Source: RGIG3040 sp964410675
GTDB taxonomy: Bacteria > Bacillota > Clostridia > Lachnospirales > Lachnospiraceae
Reading direction: 5' to 3'
Assembly (NCBI GenBank): GCA_964410675.1
Contig: CAYPIB010000081.1
Coordinates: 1-12,603, forward strand
Length of the DNA stretch: 12,603 bases
Positions 1-8,196 of the stretch are shown here, one piece after another. The position numbers and the translations under genes were made by a program. Numbering within the stretch: the first letter of the stretch is position 1; the number at the start of each line of letters is the position of its first letter. The notes below the pieces were generated by a model, which ran no database searches, had not been told where the DNA came from, and worked only from the letters and a program-made list of their open reading frames with translations.

Positions 1-45
1 GCATGCGCTTGACAAAGAAGACCCACTCGATATGCAAGCAGTTAC

Positions 46-546
46 ATGGTGCTTGCACGAGATATCAGCACAGAAACAGCGGCAAAATGGACTTCTTTGT
101 TTTATTTTGGAATTACAATAGGACGCTTTCTTTCCGGCTTTGTATCAGAAAAATTCAGTGATAAAAATATGGTTCGTATCGGACAGGCATTTGCGGCTGT
201 GGGTGTGTTACTTTTATTTACAATACACAATAAAGAAGCGGTACTGATTGGACTTATTTTAATTGGTTTTGGATGTGCACCAATTTATCCGAGTCTTTTG
301 CATGCAACGCCTGACAATTTTGGTACTGACAAATCACAGGCAATCATGGGAATGCAAATGGCTTGTGCCTATGTCGGCTCGACTTTTATGCCGCCGATTT
401 TTGGAATATTAACGCAATATGCCAATATTAAATGGTATCCATTATTTTTAATGTTTTTTATCATCATTATGTTAATAATGGTAGAGAGAGTAAATAAGAA
501 GGGAAAGATAAAGAATGAAAAGTATATTTCACAGAACAAGTATTAG
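46..546 (+). CDS. MFS transporter, C-terminal half (partial)
   Basis: This is the C-terminal part of a Major Facilitator Superfamily permease in the inner membrane; the substrate cannot be told. The 166 residues hold about five hydrophobic segments (roughly 15-35, 44-60, 65-85, 100-125, 130-148), separated by short loops such as SEKFSDKN and TPDNFGTDKS, which fits the last five or so helices of a 12-helix carrier of about 400 aa. The Met at 46 is probably internal: the codons before it read SSY, and SSY-(M/L)-VL is what I recall from clostridial MFS proteins. An in-frame TGA lies at 10-12, while the next frame reads ALDKEDPL over bases 5-28, so a frameshift or poor base calls at the window edge are likely. 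The 3' end overlaps the nitroreductase start by 32 bp, which suggests co-transcription. Confidence 0.8.
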   Translation: MVLARDISTETAAKWTSLFYFGITIGRFLSGFVSEKFSDKNMVRIGQAFAAVGVLLLFTIHNKEAVLIGLILIGFGCAPIYPSLLHATPDNFGTDKSQAIMGMQMACAYVGSTFMPPIFGILTQYANIKWYPLFLMFFIIIMLIMVERVNKKGKIKNEKYISQNKY

Positions 547-1009
547 AGAGTATTTAAACAAGGAAATAGAACAGGAAAAGATCGATCTGTTATTAAGAGC
601 AGCTATGGCAGCACCATCAGCAGGCAATCAGCAGCCATGGGAATTTTATGTTGTTAAAAATCATGAAATTCTAAAACAGCTTTCACTTTGCAGCCCTTAT
701 GCGGGGTGTGTAGAAAAGGCACCAATTGCCATTGTGTCATGCTACAGAAGTAATACTTCGCTGCCGATGTATGCAGAAATTGATTTGAGTGCTTGTACAG
801 AAAATATTTTGCTTGCGGCAGACAGTATGGGACTTGGTGCAGTTTGGCTTGGAATCGCACCCTTACCGGAGCGGATGGATAAGGTAAAGGAGATTCTAAA
901 TATAGAAAATGGAATTGAAGCTTTTGCCGTGATACCCGTTGGATATCCTGTCAAGGAGGCGGTCCAACAAAATCGATATGATCAAAGCCGTATTCATATT
1001 ATAAAGTAA
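515..1009 (+). CDS. Nitroreductase family protein (FMN-dependent)
   Basis: This is a small nitroreductase-fold flavoprotein expected to bind FMN and reduce nitro, quinone or similar substrates with NAD(P)H in the cytoplasm. The 164 residues show the family landmarks: an N-terminal R-T-S-I-R segment (7-11) that contacts the FMN phosphate, PSAGNQQPWEF at 34-44, and a late GLGAVWLGIAP stretch near 106-116. The length matches the compact single-domain members (about 165-180 aa). ATG 515 is preceded by an AAGGGA ribosome site about ten bases upstream and lies inside the end of the MFS gene, so the two are probably translationally coupled. The physiological substrate is unknown. Family assignment is firm; activity is inferred. 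Confidence 0.9.
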   Translation: MKSIFHRTSIREYLNKEIEQEKIDLLLRAAMAAPSAGNQQPWEFYVVKNHEILKQLSLCSPYAGCVEKAPIAIVSCYRSNTSLPMYAEIDLSACTENILLAADSMGLGAVWLGIAPLPERMDKVKEILNIENGIEAFAVIPVGYPVKEAVQQNRYDQSRIHIIK

Positions 1010-1087
1010 AAGTATGTGTATTTGGTCAAGAGTTTTACTATAGCTGCATAAAGTAGAATAAGAATTATTGCATGGGAATAAAAGTAA

Positions 1088-2734
1088 ATGCCTGAAATAA
1101 CAGAAAAAATAGAAGATTTATTAGCACTCAGCCTGTCTGCAACAGCGGATGAAATTGATCGTTCGCCTATACTTAAAACTGGAATTATAGGATTTGAGCC
1201 AGAAACACCAGTAACAGCCGGTGTTATAAGTGAAGAACCGATTTGGGAAATCATTGTAAAATATCACGGGGATATTTCTGGAATAGCAAATGAAAATGTT
1301 AAGGTTGAGGAATTAATAGCAGGATATGCAATTATAACATTGCCGGAAAGCTTTATTGAGCCGCTTGCAACATTGGAACAAATAGAATTTATCGAGAAGC
1401 CTAAAAGTATTTTTCCCGGAGATTATGAGGGGAATGTTGCCTCTTGTATTTATCAGGTGAGGCAGGAGGGGATGAATTTAACCGGAAAAGGGGTATTAAT
1501 TGCAATTGTAGATTCTGGTATTGATATTTTTCAAAAATCCTTTCAAAATCCGGATGGGACGACTAGAATTTTATTTTTATACGATCAAGTGCTGCAAAGA
1601 GAATTTACAATGGAGGATATTAATTTAGCGTTAGCCGCACCTAACCGGCAGACAGCTTTTGAGCTTGTACCAAGCAGGGATATTACCGGACATGGAACAG
1701 CGGTGGCTTGTATTGCGGCTGGTAAAATATATGGGGAATCCCCGAATCAGGATGCACAGCAAATGGAGGGAGTGGCATATGACAGCCAGCTGATTGTTGT
1801 GAAACTTGATACAAAGGGGCAGAATAGCTTTCCAATGACAACTAATCTGATGCGTGCGTTTCAATATGTTACTAAAAAAGCAATAGACCTTGCGATGCCG
1901 GTTGCCGTTAATTTAAGTTTTGGCAACACTTACGGCTCACATGATGGTACGTCCTTGGTGGAACGTTTTTTAGATAATATAGCCGAGGTTGGCAGAACAG
2001 TTATTTGCATCGGAAGCGGAAATGAAGGTGCATCGGCAGGGCATGTATCCGGAAAGATAAGATCTGCAGATGAAGAGGTAATCGAATTTATAGTTGGAAA
2101 GTATGAGCGGGCATTTAACCTGCAGCTATGGAAAAATTATGTGGATGATTATCGGATTTCTTTGATTGCGCCAAGTGGAGAAAGAATTGATTTGCCACGC
2201 AACAGTTTGGGCTTTGAAAGATTCGTTATTGAGAATCAGGAGCTGCTGGTATATGTGGGGACAGCGAAACCTTATGGTGTGAACCAAGAGATTTTTTTTG
2301 ATTTTCTGACGAGAGATACCTATTTGACTCCGGGAATTTGGAGGTTGATTTTAACTCCGGTTAGAGTGGTAGTAGGAGAATATAAGCTTTATATGCCGTC
2401 AGAGGTAGTTAGAAGCAGGGATACCAGGTTTTTAACACCGTCATTGGGGCGGACCCTGACGATTCCCTCCACAAGTGAAAAAATTATTACTGTCGGCGCT
2501 TATGACAGCAGATATGCAGCATATGCTGACTTTTCAGGCCGGGGTTATATCGAGCAGGCGGCCGGAGTAATCGGCAGAACAAAGCCTGATATTGTTGCAC
2601 CGGGAGTCGGTATTGTTGCGGCAGCAGGAGAAGGCATGGACAGCTTCACTGGAACGTCTTTTGCCGCGCCATTTGTAACGGGGTCAGCCGCACTGTTGAT
2701 GGAATGGGGGGATGGAGTTATAATAAGGTTATAA
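1088..2734 (+). CDS. S8 (subtilisin-like) peptidase, Csp type, C-terminally shortened
   Basis: This is a subtilisin-family serine protease resembling the clostridial Csp group, some members of which process cortex hydrolases during spore germination. An N-terminal prodomain-like region (about 1-110) is followed by the catalytic core: Asp142 in AIVDSGID, His202 in TGHGTAVA, the oxyanion Asn312 in GSGNEGASAGH, and Ser524 in GTSFAAPFV. A large insert (about 325-450) between Asn and Ser is characteristic of the Csp group. There is no signal peptide. The protein ends at residue 548, only 24 residues after the catalytic Ser, with a non-typical tail (MEWGDGVIIRL). From memory, relatives continue about 40-50 residues further, so the final helices appear lost. 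The ribosome site (GGGA, ten bases upstream) is weak. It may be active, inactive or a recent pseudogene. Confidence 0.85.
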   Translation: MPEITEKIEDLLALSLSATADEIDRSPILKTGIIGFEPETPVTAGVISEEPIWEIIVKYHGDISGIANENVKVEELIAGYAIITLPESFIEPLATLEQIEFIEKPKSIFPGDYEGNVASCIYQVRQEGMNLTGKGVLIAIVDSGIDIFQKSFQNPDGTTRILFLYDQVLQREFTMEDINLALAAPNRQTAFELVPSRDITGHGTAVACIAAGKIYGESPNQDAQQMEGVAYDSQLIVVKLDTKGQNSFPMTTNLMRAFQYVTKKAIDLAMPVAVNLSFGNTYGSHDGTSLVERFLDNIAEVGRTVICIGSGNEGASAGHVSGKIRSADEEVIEFIVGKYERAFNLQLWKNYVDDYRISLIAPSGERIDLPRNSLGFERFVIENQELLVYVGTAKPYGVNQEIFFDFLTRDTYLTPGIWRLILTPVRVVVGEYKLYMPSEVVRSRDTRFLTPSLGRTLTIPSTSEKIITVGAYDSRYAAYADFSGRGYIEQAAGVIGRTKPDIVAPGVGIVAAAGEGMDSFTGTSFAAPFVTGSAALLMEWGDGVIIRL

Positions 2735-2756
2735 TATATGGAAATGGAGTGTTAAT

Positions 2757-4127
2757 ATGAGTTCGCAAAATGATGGGAAGCTAGGCACAGCCCCATTAGG
2801 AAAATTAATCTTTAGTATGGCCATACCGACGGTAGTGGCCCAAATAGTCAATGTTTTATACAATATTGTAGATAGAATATATATCGGTCATATACCTGAC
2901 ATAGGAGCAACGGCCCTTACCGGTCTTGGTATATGTTTTCCAATTCTGATGCTAATATCAGCATTTAGTGCATTTGCGGGTGCAGGGGGTGCGCCTCTTG
3001 CCGCTATAGAGCTGGGAAAGGGAGACAGAATCAAGGCTGAAAAAATATTAAACAATGCGTTTACGATGCTGTTAGCCTTTTCTGTGATATTGACAACGTT
3101 GTTCATGATTTTTAAAAGACCGCTTTTATATGCTTTTGGTGCCAGCGATGATACGATTATATATGCAATGCAGTATTTAGAAATTTATCTTTGCGGTACT
3201 ATATTTGTTCAGATATCAGTAGGCTTAAATACTTTTATTACGTGTCAGGGACATTCAAAGACAGCAATGTTTTCCATATTAATGGGAGCAATTATTAATA
3301 TTATTCTTGATCCCATCTTTATTTTTGGATTTGGCATGGGAGTGAGAGGGGCAGCTCTGGCAACTATAATTTCTCAGGCATGCAGTGCAGTGTGGGTATT
3401 GAGCTTTCTTATCTCTAAAAAATCCGGTATTAAAATTAAATGGTCTAATATGAAACCCGATCGAAAAATTATGACAAGCATTGGAGCACTTGGTATCGCT
3501 CCCTTTGTTATGCAGTCAACCGAAAGTCTTATTAATATTGTCTTTAACAGCAGACTGCAAATGTATGGTAACGATATGTATGTAGGAAGCATGACGATAC
3601 TACAAAGTGTTATGCAGATTTTTGTTGTTCCGGTACAGGGTATAACTATGGGAACACAGCCGATTGTAAGTTATAATTATGGAGCTAAAAATTATGACCG
3701 GGTAAAGAAAACTTTTAAATATACAGTCATCATTACATTTACAATAACATGTCTTTGTACGCTGGCCGCATTTATAATGCCGTCTGTATTTGCAAGAATG
3801 TTTACAAGAGATCAAGATTTAATAAATCTTGTTGTAAAGGTGATGCCTGTCTTTATGGCAGGGGTATGGATTTTTGGTATCCAGCTTGGCTGTCAGTCTA
3901 CACTTATGGGAATGGGACAAGCAAAGGTTTCACTTTTTCTTGCGCTTCTTCGAAAGGTTATTTTATTGATACCTCTTGCGATGGTACTGCCAAGATTTAT
4001 GGGAGTAAATGGTATATTTTTTGCAGAACCTATTGCCGATATACTTGCTTCCTCCATAACATTTATGACTTTTATATTAGTATTTAAGAGAATTATTAAA
4101 AAGGAAGGGCAAAATGGTTTCATTTAA
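2757..4127 (+). CDS. MATE family efflux transporter
   Basis: This is a multidrug and toxic-compound extrusion pump of the inner membrane, likely driven by Na+ or H+. Its 456 residues are the usual length, with about 12 hydrophobic segments in two similar halves. Family signatures include the N-terminal LGKLIFSMAIPTVVAQIVN helix, NVLYNIVDRIYIGH in the first helical hairpin, INIILDPIFIFGFGMGVRGAALAT near residue 180, and the second-half VVPVQGITMGTQPIVSYNYGA segment near 290-310. ATG 2757 has a GGAG ribosome site seven bases upstream. It starts 22 bp after the S8 protease stop, so the two may share a transcript. The substrate cannot be predicted. It belongs to the MepA/DinF-like branch as far as I can judge. 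Confidence 0.93.
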   Translation: MSSQNDGKLGTAPLGKLIFSMAIPTVVAQIVNVLYNIVDRIYIGHIPDIGATALTGLGICFPILMLISAFSAFAGAGGAPLAAIELGKGDRIKAEKILNNAFTMLLAFSVILTTLFMIFKRPLLYAFGASDDTIIYAMQYLEIYLCGTIFVQISVGLNTFITCQGHSKTAMFSILMGAIINIILDPIFIFGFGMGVRGAALATIISQACSAVWVLSFLISKKSGIKIKWSNMKPDRKIMTSIGALGIAPFVMQSTESLINIVFNSRLQMYGNDMYVGSMTILQSVMQIFVVPVQGITMGTQPIVSYNYGAKNYDRVKKTFKYTVIITFTITCLCTLAAFIMPSVFARMFTRDQDLINLVVKVMPVFMAGVWIFGIQLGCQSTLMGMGQAKVSLFLALLRKVILLIPLAMVLPRFMGVNGIFFAEPIADILASSITFMTFILVFKRIIKKEGQNGFI

Positions 4128-4186
4128 AGTGTATCTATGTTAGGATAAGGAAGCATATGGTTTTATAAAGATAATGGAGATTAGAT

Positions 4187-4519
4187 ATGAACACATTACC
4201 AAACTGTCCAAAATGTAATTCCCAATATACTTATGAAGATGTAACGATGTTAGTCTGTCCAGAGTGTGCGTATGAGTGGGTTCCGGGAACTGAAGCAGCT
4301 TTAGAAAATGTAGTGAAGGATGTGAACGGCAATCTTTTAGCAGAAGGAGATTCTGTTACTGTCATTAAGGATTTGAAATTAAAGGGAAGCTCTACAGTTG
4401 TAAAACAAGGAACAAAAGTCAAAAATATCCGTTTAATTGATGGCGACCATAATATTTCATGTAAAATAGATGGAATAGGTGCCATGGAATTAAAATCTGA
4501 ATTTGTGAAGAAGCTTTAA
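4187..4519 (+). CDS. yjdM: YjdM/PhnA zinc-ribbon protein
   Basis: This is a 110-residue cytoplasmic protein of the YjdM family, historically called PhnA and linked by name to alkylphosphonate use although its true role is unsettled. An N-terminal zinc ribbon is formed by Cys7-x2-Cys10 and Cys24-x2-Cys27, followed by the conserved YEWVPG junction. A small beta-barrel domain then contains the family motifs DVNGNLLAEGDSVTVIKDLK and KGSSTVVKQGTKVKNIRL. The length matches the family. A GGAG site eight bases before ATG 4187 supports the start. It lies 59 bp after the MATE gene and is followed closely by a strong terminator, making it the last gene of the left block. Confidence 0.95.
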   Translation: MNTLPNCPKCNSQYTYEDVTMLVCPECAYEWVPGTEAALENVVKDVNGNLLAEGDSVTVIKDLKLKGSSTVVKQGTKVKNIRLIDGDHNISCKIDGIGAMELKSEFVKKL

Positions 4520-4546
4520 TACATATTTCATAGAGTAAAATGGTAT

Positions 4547-4590
4547 GAGCTGTATGCTGATGAAAACATCGGTATACAGCTCTATTTTTA
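4547..4590 (+). terminator. Rho-independent terminator after yjdM
   Basis: Arms GAGCTGTATGCTGATG (4547-4562) and CATCGGTATACAGCTC (4567-4582) form a 16-bp stem, including two G-T wobbles, closed by an AAAA loop and followed by TATTTTTA. It sits 27 bases after the yjdM stop and separates the left block from the recombinase cluster. Confidence 0.9.
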
Positions 4591-4688
4591 ATGTGAAAGG
4601 TTTATATAGATGAATAAGACATCCTTAAAATCTAATAGAATATTTAGAGACTACAGGAAAATAAGCTAAAGTATTAGGAGTGATGTGT
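4591..4688. other. AT-rich spacer before the recombinase cluster
   Basis: About 100 bases lie between the yjdM terminator and the first recombinase. A promoter should be here, since the terminator blocks read-through, and TAAAAT (4626-4631) or TAGAAT (4636-4641) could be a -10 box, but neither has a matching -35 at normal spacing. If the cluster is an inserted element, its left boundary is probably within this spacer or in the neighbouring genes. No convincing direct repeat with the right-hand spacer was found by eye. Confidence 0.3.
4676..4680 (+). promoter_or_regulatory. Ribosome binding site of recombinase A
   Basis: AGGAG ends eight bases before ATG 4689. The upstream candidates GTG 4680 (overlapping the site) and ATG 4683 (two bases away) are too close, so 4689 is the likely start. 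Confidence 0.7.
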
Positions 4689-6329
4689 ATGAATCATACC
4701 GATAAATTAAAAGTTAAGGTTTATCACACTGCTTTATATCTGCGCCTTTCCAGGGATGACCGGGAAGACGGAACTTTTGGCAGTAAAAAGACAGAGAGTA
4801 ATAGTATCAGCAGCCAAAGGGAATTATTAAAAGCTTATGTGGAAAGTCATAATGACTTGCAGATTTTTGATATCTATATAGATGATGGTTGGTCAGGGGT
4901 AACTTTTAAGCGTCCGGAATTTCTGAGAATGATGCAGGATATTAAGGCTGGTAAGATACAATGTGTCATTACAAAGGATCTTTCAAGATTTGGGCGTGAT
5001 TATATAACTGCCGGGAGCTATCTTCAAAAGATATTTCCAGCTTTGGGAATACGGTTTATAGCAGTAACAGATCATTATGACAGTCTTACATCAGATATGA
5101 CCGAAAGTGCACTGCTTTTACCGGTAAAGAACTTTGTAAATGACAGTTATTGCAGGGATATTTCAATGAAAGTAAAATCTCACCAGAAAGTAAAACGTAT
5201 AGAAGGTAAATGCATATCAGCATTCCCTGTCTATGGGTATCTAAAAGATCCTAAAAATAAAAATAAATTGATTATTGATGAATATGCAGCAGATATAGTG
5301 AAGAAGATTTATACGTGGAAGATAGAAGGTATGAGTCTTTTTGGCATTGCACAAAAATTAAATACTTTATATATATTATCGCCGATGGAGTATAAACATT
5401 TTCTTGGTATGAATTACCATACCGGTTTCGAAGGCATATCCAAAAGCAAGTGGTCGGCGGTGGCAGTAAAACGAATTCTGACAAATGAAGTATATATCGG
5501 AAATTTAGTGCAGGGGAAACAAGAGAAAGTTAATTATAAATTAAATAAAAGGATTGAAAAGTCAAAAAGTGATTGGATATGCGTCAAAAATACTCATGAT
5601 GCAATTATTTCTGAAGCAGACTTCGATATAGTACAACAATTATTAAAGTTTGACGGAAGAGTATCAAATCATACCAAAGTGGCAAATCTGTTTTGTGGAA
5701 TTTTAATATGTGGCGATTGTAACACCCCAATGATAAAGAGGGTAAATAAATATAAAGAAAGGAGACAAACATTCTATATTTGTCAGACTAAAAATAAGTC
5801 TCTTGGATGCAGCAGGCACAGCATTAAGGAGGAACAATTAAAGAAAATAGTACTATCTGAAATAAGGAAATATATAACATTGATGCTTGAATATAATGCA
5901 ATCATGGAAACGGTGAAAGACTTAGACGTTAATTATCGGCATGTGAAAGAGTATGCCGCACAAATTTTGAAGCTGCAGGAGGAATACCAAAAACATTATA
6001 AGGTTAAAGCAAGTCTCTATGATGATTTGCAGGAGGGACTGCTTACGAAAGAAGAATTTGAAGAATATCATTTAATGTATACACAGGAATGTGAAGAATT
6101 AGAGGCGGCAATTGCTGCTCAAAAGCAGTTAATAAAGAAAATGTTCAAGTATGGTGTGGCTGCCGGTACACAGTTAGAAAAAATGAAACGTTCACTGTGT
6201 ATAGAAGAATTAAATCGAAAGCTGCTTACAGCAACCGTGTCTCATATTTATATTTATGAAGATAAGAAAATTGTGATTGATTTCCGCTTTTGTAATATAC
6301 TCGATAAGCAGCAAGTAAATCAAACATAA
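4689..6329 (+). CDS. Large serine recombinase A
   Basis: This is a site-specific DNA recombinase of the resolvase/invertase superfamily, large (integrase-type) branch; it would cut and rejoin attachment sites through a serine-DNA intermediate. The 546 residues (from ATG 4689) show the resolvase catalytic domain with Y-L-R-L-S at 17-21 (nucleophile Ser21), the ESNSISSQ helix near 37-44, and KDLSRFGRD at 96-104 with its catalytic arginines. The recombinase domain follows (about 160-310, including VKRILTNEVYIGNLVQGK), then a zinc ribbon with Cys341, Cys344, Cys365 and Cys374, and a coiled-coil-rich C terminus (about 410-490) ending in a short beta segment. All landmarks are intact, so it should be functional. 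It lies 14 bp upstream of B and probably leads the operon. Its target site is unknown. Confidence 0.95.
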   Translation: MNHTDKLKVKVYHTALYLRLSRDDREDGTFGSKKTESNSISSQRELLKAYVESHNDLQIFDIYIDDGWSGVTFKRPEFLRMMQDIKAGKIQCVITKDLSRFGRDYITAGSYLQKIFPALGIRFIAVTDHYDSLTSDMTESALLLPVKNFVNDSYCRDISMKVKSHQKVKRIEGKCISAFPVYGYLKDPKNKNKLIIDEYAADIVKKIYTWKIEGMSLFGIAQKLNTLYILSPMEYKHFLGMNYHTGFEGISKSKWSAVAVKRILTNEVYIGNLVQGKQEKVNYKLNKRIEKSKSDWICVKNTHDAIISEADFDIVQQLLKFDGRVSNHTKVANLFCGILICGDCNTPMIKRVNKYKERRQTFYICQTKNKSLGCSRHSIKEEQLKKIVLSEIRKYITLMLEYNAIMETVKDLDVNYRHVKEYAAQILKLQEEYQKHYKVKASLYDDLQEGLLTKEEFEEYHLMYTQECEELEAAIAAQKQLIKKMFKYGVAAGTQLEKMKRSLCIEELNRKLLTATVSHIYIYEDKKIVIDFRFCNILDKQQVNQT

Positions 6330-6343
6330 CGGGAGAGGATGCA

Positions 6344-7395
6344 ATGGCTAGGACCGCAAAGAGATATAAGAATATGGAAGTAGGGAATCTTAATAAGATA
6401 AGCCGTGCTCAATATTATGTTGGAATATACAGCCGGATTTCCGTAGATCAAGATGATAGAAAAGCAGAGTCGGTGGAAAATCAGATTGAAGTTGTCAAAC
6501 AATATATTCAAAAATACAATGGAGAATCAGAATTTATTATAGTTGATATTTATGTTGATAGGGGAAAATCAGGAACAACCTTTATGCGGTCCGGATTTCA
6601 AAAATTAATGGAAGATGTAAAATGCGGAAAAATTACTTGCATTGCAGTTAAGGATTTTTCAAGGTTTGGAAGAGATTATATTGAAACCGGGAATTATATA
6701 GAAAAAATTCTACCTTTCCTTGGGGTTCGGTTTATAGCAGTGACGGATCAATTTGATTCGATGTCACCAAATTCAGATGAAGGAAAGTTAGCAATGAACA
6801 TTAAGAACCTTATAAATGATATGTATGCAAAGGATATTTCTAAAAAGGTTATGATTGCTAGACGTATGGGAGCTGAAAATGGGAATTTTAATGGTCCGAC
6901 TGCACCGTATGGTTATGAAATTATAAGACAAAATGGGAAGCGTTCTTTAATCGTAAATGAAGAAGCGGCTAAGGTTGTAAAATGGGTTTTTACACAATAC
7001 GCAGAGGGTAAATCCAAGCGGCAGATTGCAAAACAGCTTTATGAGGAAAATATTCATCGGATCAGTGATTATCGTAAATATCATCATGTGAAACAAAGTG
7101 GTGATGAAGGTTTGTTTATATGGTCTGTTGGTGTAATTAAAAAAATGATCAGCAACCCGGTTTATGTTGGCAATTTAGTTCAGGGAAAAAGTTCAAAAAG
7201 ACTGATTGAAGATAAAAAGGGAGCAGGGCAGATTGATGAAAAAGATTGGATTGTATATAAGGATTATGAAAAAGTTCCACCAATAGTTTCAGAGGAGTTA
7301 TGGAATAAAGCAAATGACATTTATAAGAAGAAGAGTATAAAAAATCTTTATCCTAATATTTCGTTTTGTGGAAGATATCCATATAGTGGTAAAAT
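6344..7395 (+). CDS. Large serine recombinase B, 3' part missing in the assembly gap
   Basis: This is the N-terminal 350 residues of a second large serine recombinase, cut by the N run rather than by a stop. ATG 6344 has a GGGAGAGG ribosome site five bases upstream, 14 bp after gene A. The catalytic domain has Y-S-R-I-S at 29-33 (nucleophile Ser33), SVENQ at 43-47, and KDFSRFGRD at 103-111. The recombinase domain includes VIKKMISNPVYVGNLVQGK (about 254-272) and DWIVYKDYEKVPPIVSEELW (about 301-320). The last visible residues, RYPYSGK plus an ATN codon, look like the entry into the zinc ribbon. The stretch between the catalytic Ser and the downstream Q is shorter than in A and D, and PPIVSEELWNKAN replaces the H-x-AII type segment of A and C, so B belongs to a different subgroup. 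About 180-200 residues should be missing. Confidence 0.88.
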
Positions 7396-7405
7396 NNNNN
7401 NNNNN
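7396..7405. other. Assembly gap (10 Ns)
   Basis: Ten Ns mark a scaffold join of uncertain true length. The left side ends inside the zinc-ribbon entry of recombinase B, while the right side begins in the recombinase domain of C. The first 14 bases after the gap, AAAAAGATTGGATT (7406-7419), are identical to 7239-7252 in B, at the homologous codon position. Translating through the gap in the frame of B gives a spurious stop at 7421-7423. Confidence 0.97.
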
Positions 7406-8196
7406 AAAAAGATTGGATTATAGTGGAAAACGCTCATACGGCTATTATTGATAGACAGATTTTTGATAGGGTTCAGGAAATGCTGGGCGAGAAAAAACGC
7501 TTGGATAGACCGATACAGCCAAGAAAAAACAAGGAACAGCGGGGGCAATATGAAAATATATATCAAAAGCTTCTTTTTTGTGGTGACTGCGGCAGGAAAA
7601 TGAAAGCGGTATATTATCAGAGCCGAATGAATGGACAAAGACATTATAGCTATTATTGCAAAGCATTTTATTATCAGGATAAAAGAAGATGCAGTAAAAA
7701 ATATATAAATGAAGTATTTTTAAACGACAGGTTGAAGGAAGTTTTTGAACAAGAGATAGAAAAAAATGGCGCAAAAGTAAAGGATTTTGTTGCCATCAAT
7801 AATAAAAATGCCGAAAAGCTTATTCAGCAGTACCAGGTGGAAATAGATACAGTTGAAAAAGAAATAATGCTGCGGAAAAAAAAAGCAAATAAATTTTTTA
7901 CTAAATATAAAGATGGGAAAGTAAGCAGAGCAGAATATAGGACATTTTGTTCTGAGCGAGATAAATATAATATGTTTTACAAAGATCGTTTAACGGAATT
8001 ACATAAAAAAAAGAAAAATGTTAAAAAGTGTGCAGAAGAAGAAAATTGTTTTTTAAGAAAGCTGCTAAAAACAGGAGAAGAAATTCAATTAAATAGGAAT
8101 TTAGTAGAAGCATTAGTTGAGAGAATTAACTTATATGAGGATGGAAAGCTAGAAATTATGTTAACCTTTCAAGGGGGTGCCCCTAATGAGGAATAA
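7406..8196 (+). CDS. Large serine recombinase C, 5' part missing in the assembly gap
   Basis: This is the C-terminal 262 residues of a third visible large serine recombinase. The frame is open from the gap edge and reads KDWIIVENAHTAII, the conserved W-x6-H-x-AII segment at the end of the recombinase domain. The GTG at 7423 is therefore not the true start although it could be called as one. A zinc ribbon follows (CGDC, then YYCKAFYYQDKRRC), then a lysine- and glutamate-rich coiled coil (about 125-220) and the terminal L-Y-x-x-x-x-L-E-I beta segment typical of these proteins. Catalytic and most of the recombinase domain, about 290-300 residues by comparison with A and D, lie in or behind the gap. 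The sequence is closer to A than to B here. The gene ends by overlapping D for 11 bp. Confidence 0.85.
8171..8177 (+). promoter_or_regulatory. Ribosome binding site of recombinase D
   Basis: AAGGGGG ends eight bases before ATG 8186 and lies inside the coding end of gene C. It argues for ATG 8186 over the in-frame GTG at 8177, which overlaps the site, and suggests coupled translation of C and D. Confidence 0.7.

Noticed and set aside
1047..1055. CATAAAGTA upstream of the S8 protease as a sporulation sigma-factor -10 box
   Set aside because: It fits the loose sigma-K/sigma-E -10 pattern, but no matching -35 element is present at proper spacing, so it does not stand above chance.
2892..2899. 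An inverted copy of the TCAGGTAT octamer inside the MATE gene
   Set aside because: An eight-base match is expected by chance at about this frequency in a window this long, and it lies in conserved coding sequence.
3749..4087. A 112-codon frame on the same strand inside the MATE gene
   Set aside because: Cys- and Tyr-rich out-of-frame translation fully within a well-supported transporter gene, without a ribosome site.
7445..7774. A 109-codon minus-strand frame opposite recombinase C
   Set aside because: Lies entirely opposite conserved zinc-ribbon and coiled-coil coding sequence; composition is that of an antisense shadow.
7874..8025. A-runs in recombinase C as programmed slippage sites
   Set aside because: Runs of A are expected in lysine-rich AT-rich coding sequence; the frame stays open and conserved across them.
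7423..8196. A stand-alone 257-aa recombinase starting at GTG 7423
   Set aside because: The frame is open back to the gap and encodes the conserved KDWII segment before the GTG; there is no ribosome site there. It is an internal codon of a larger gene.
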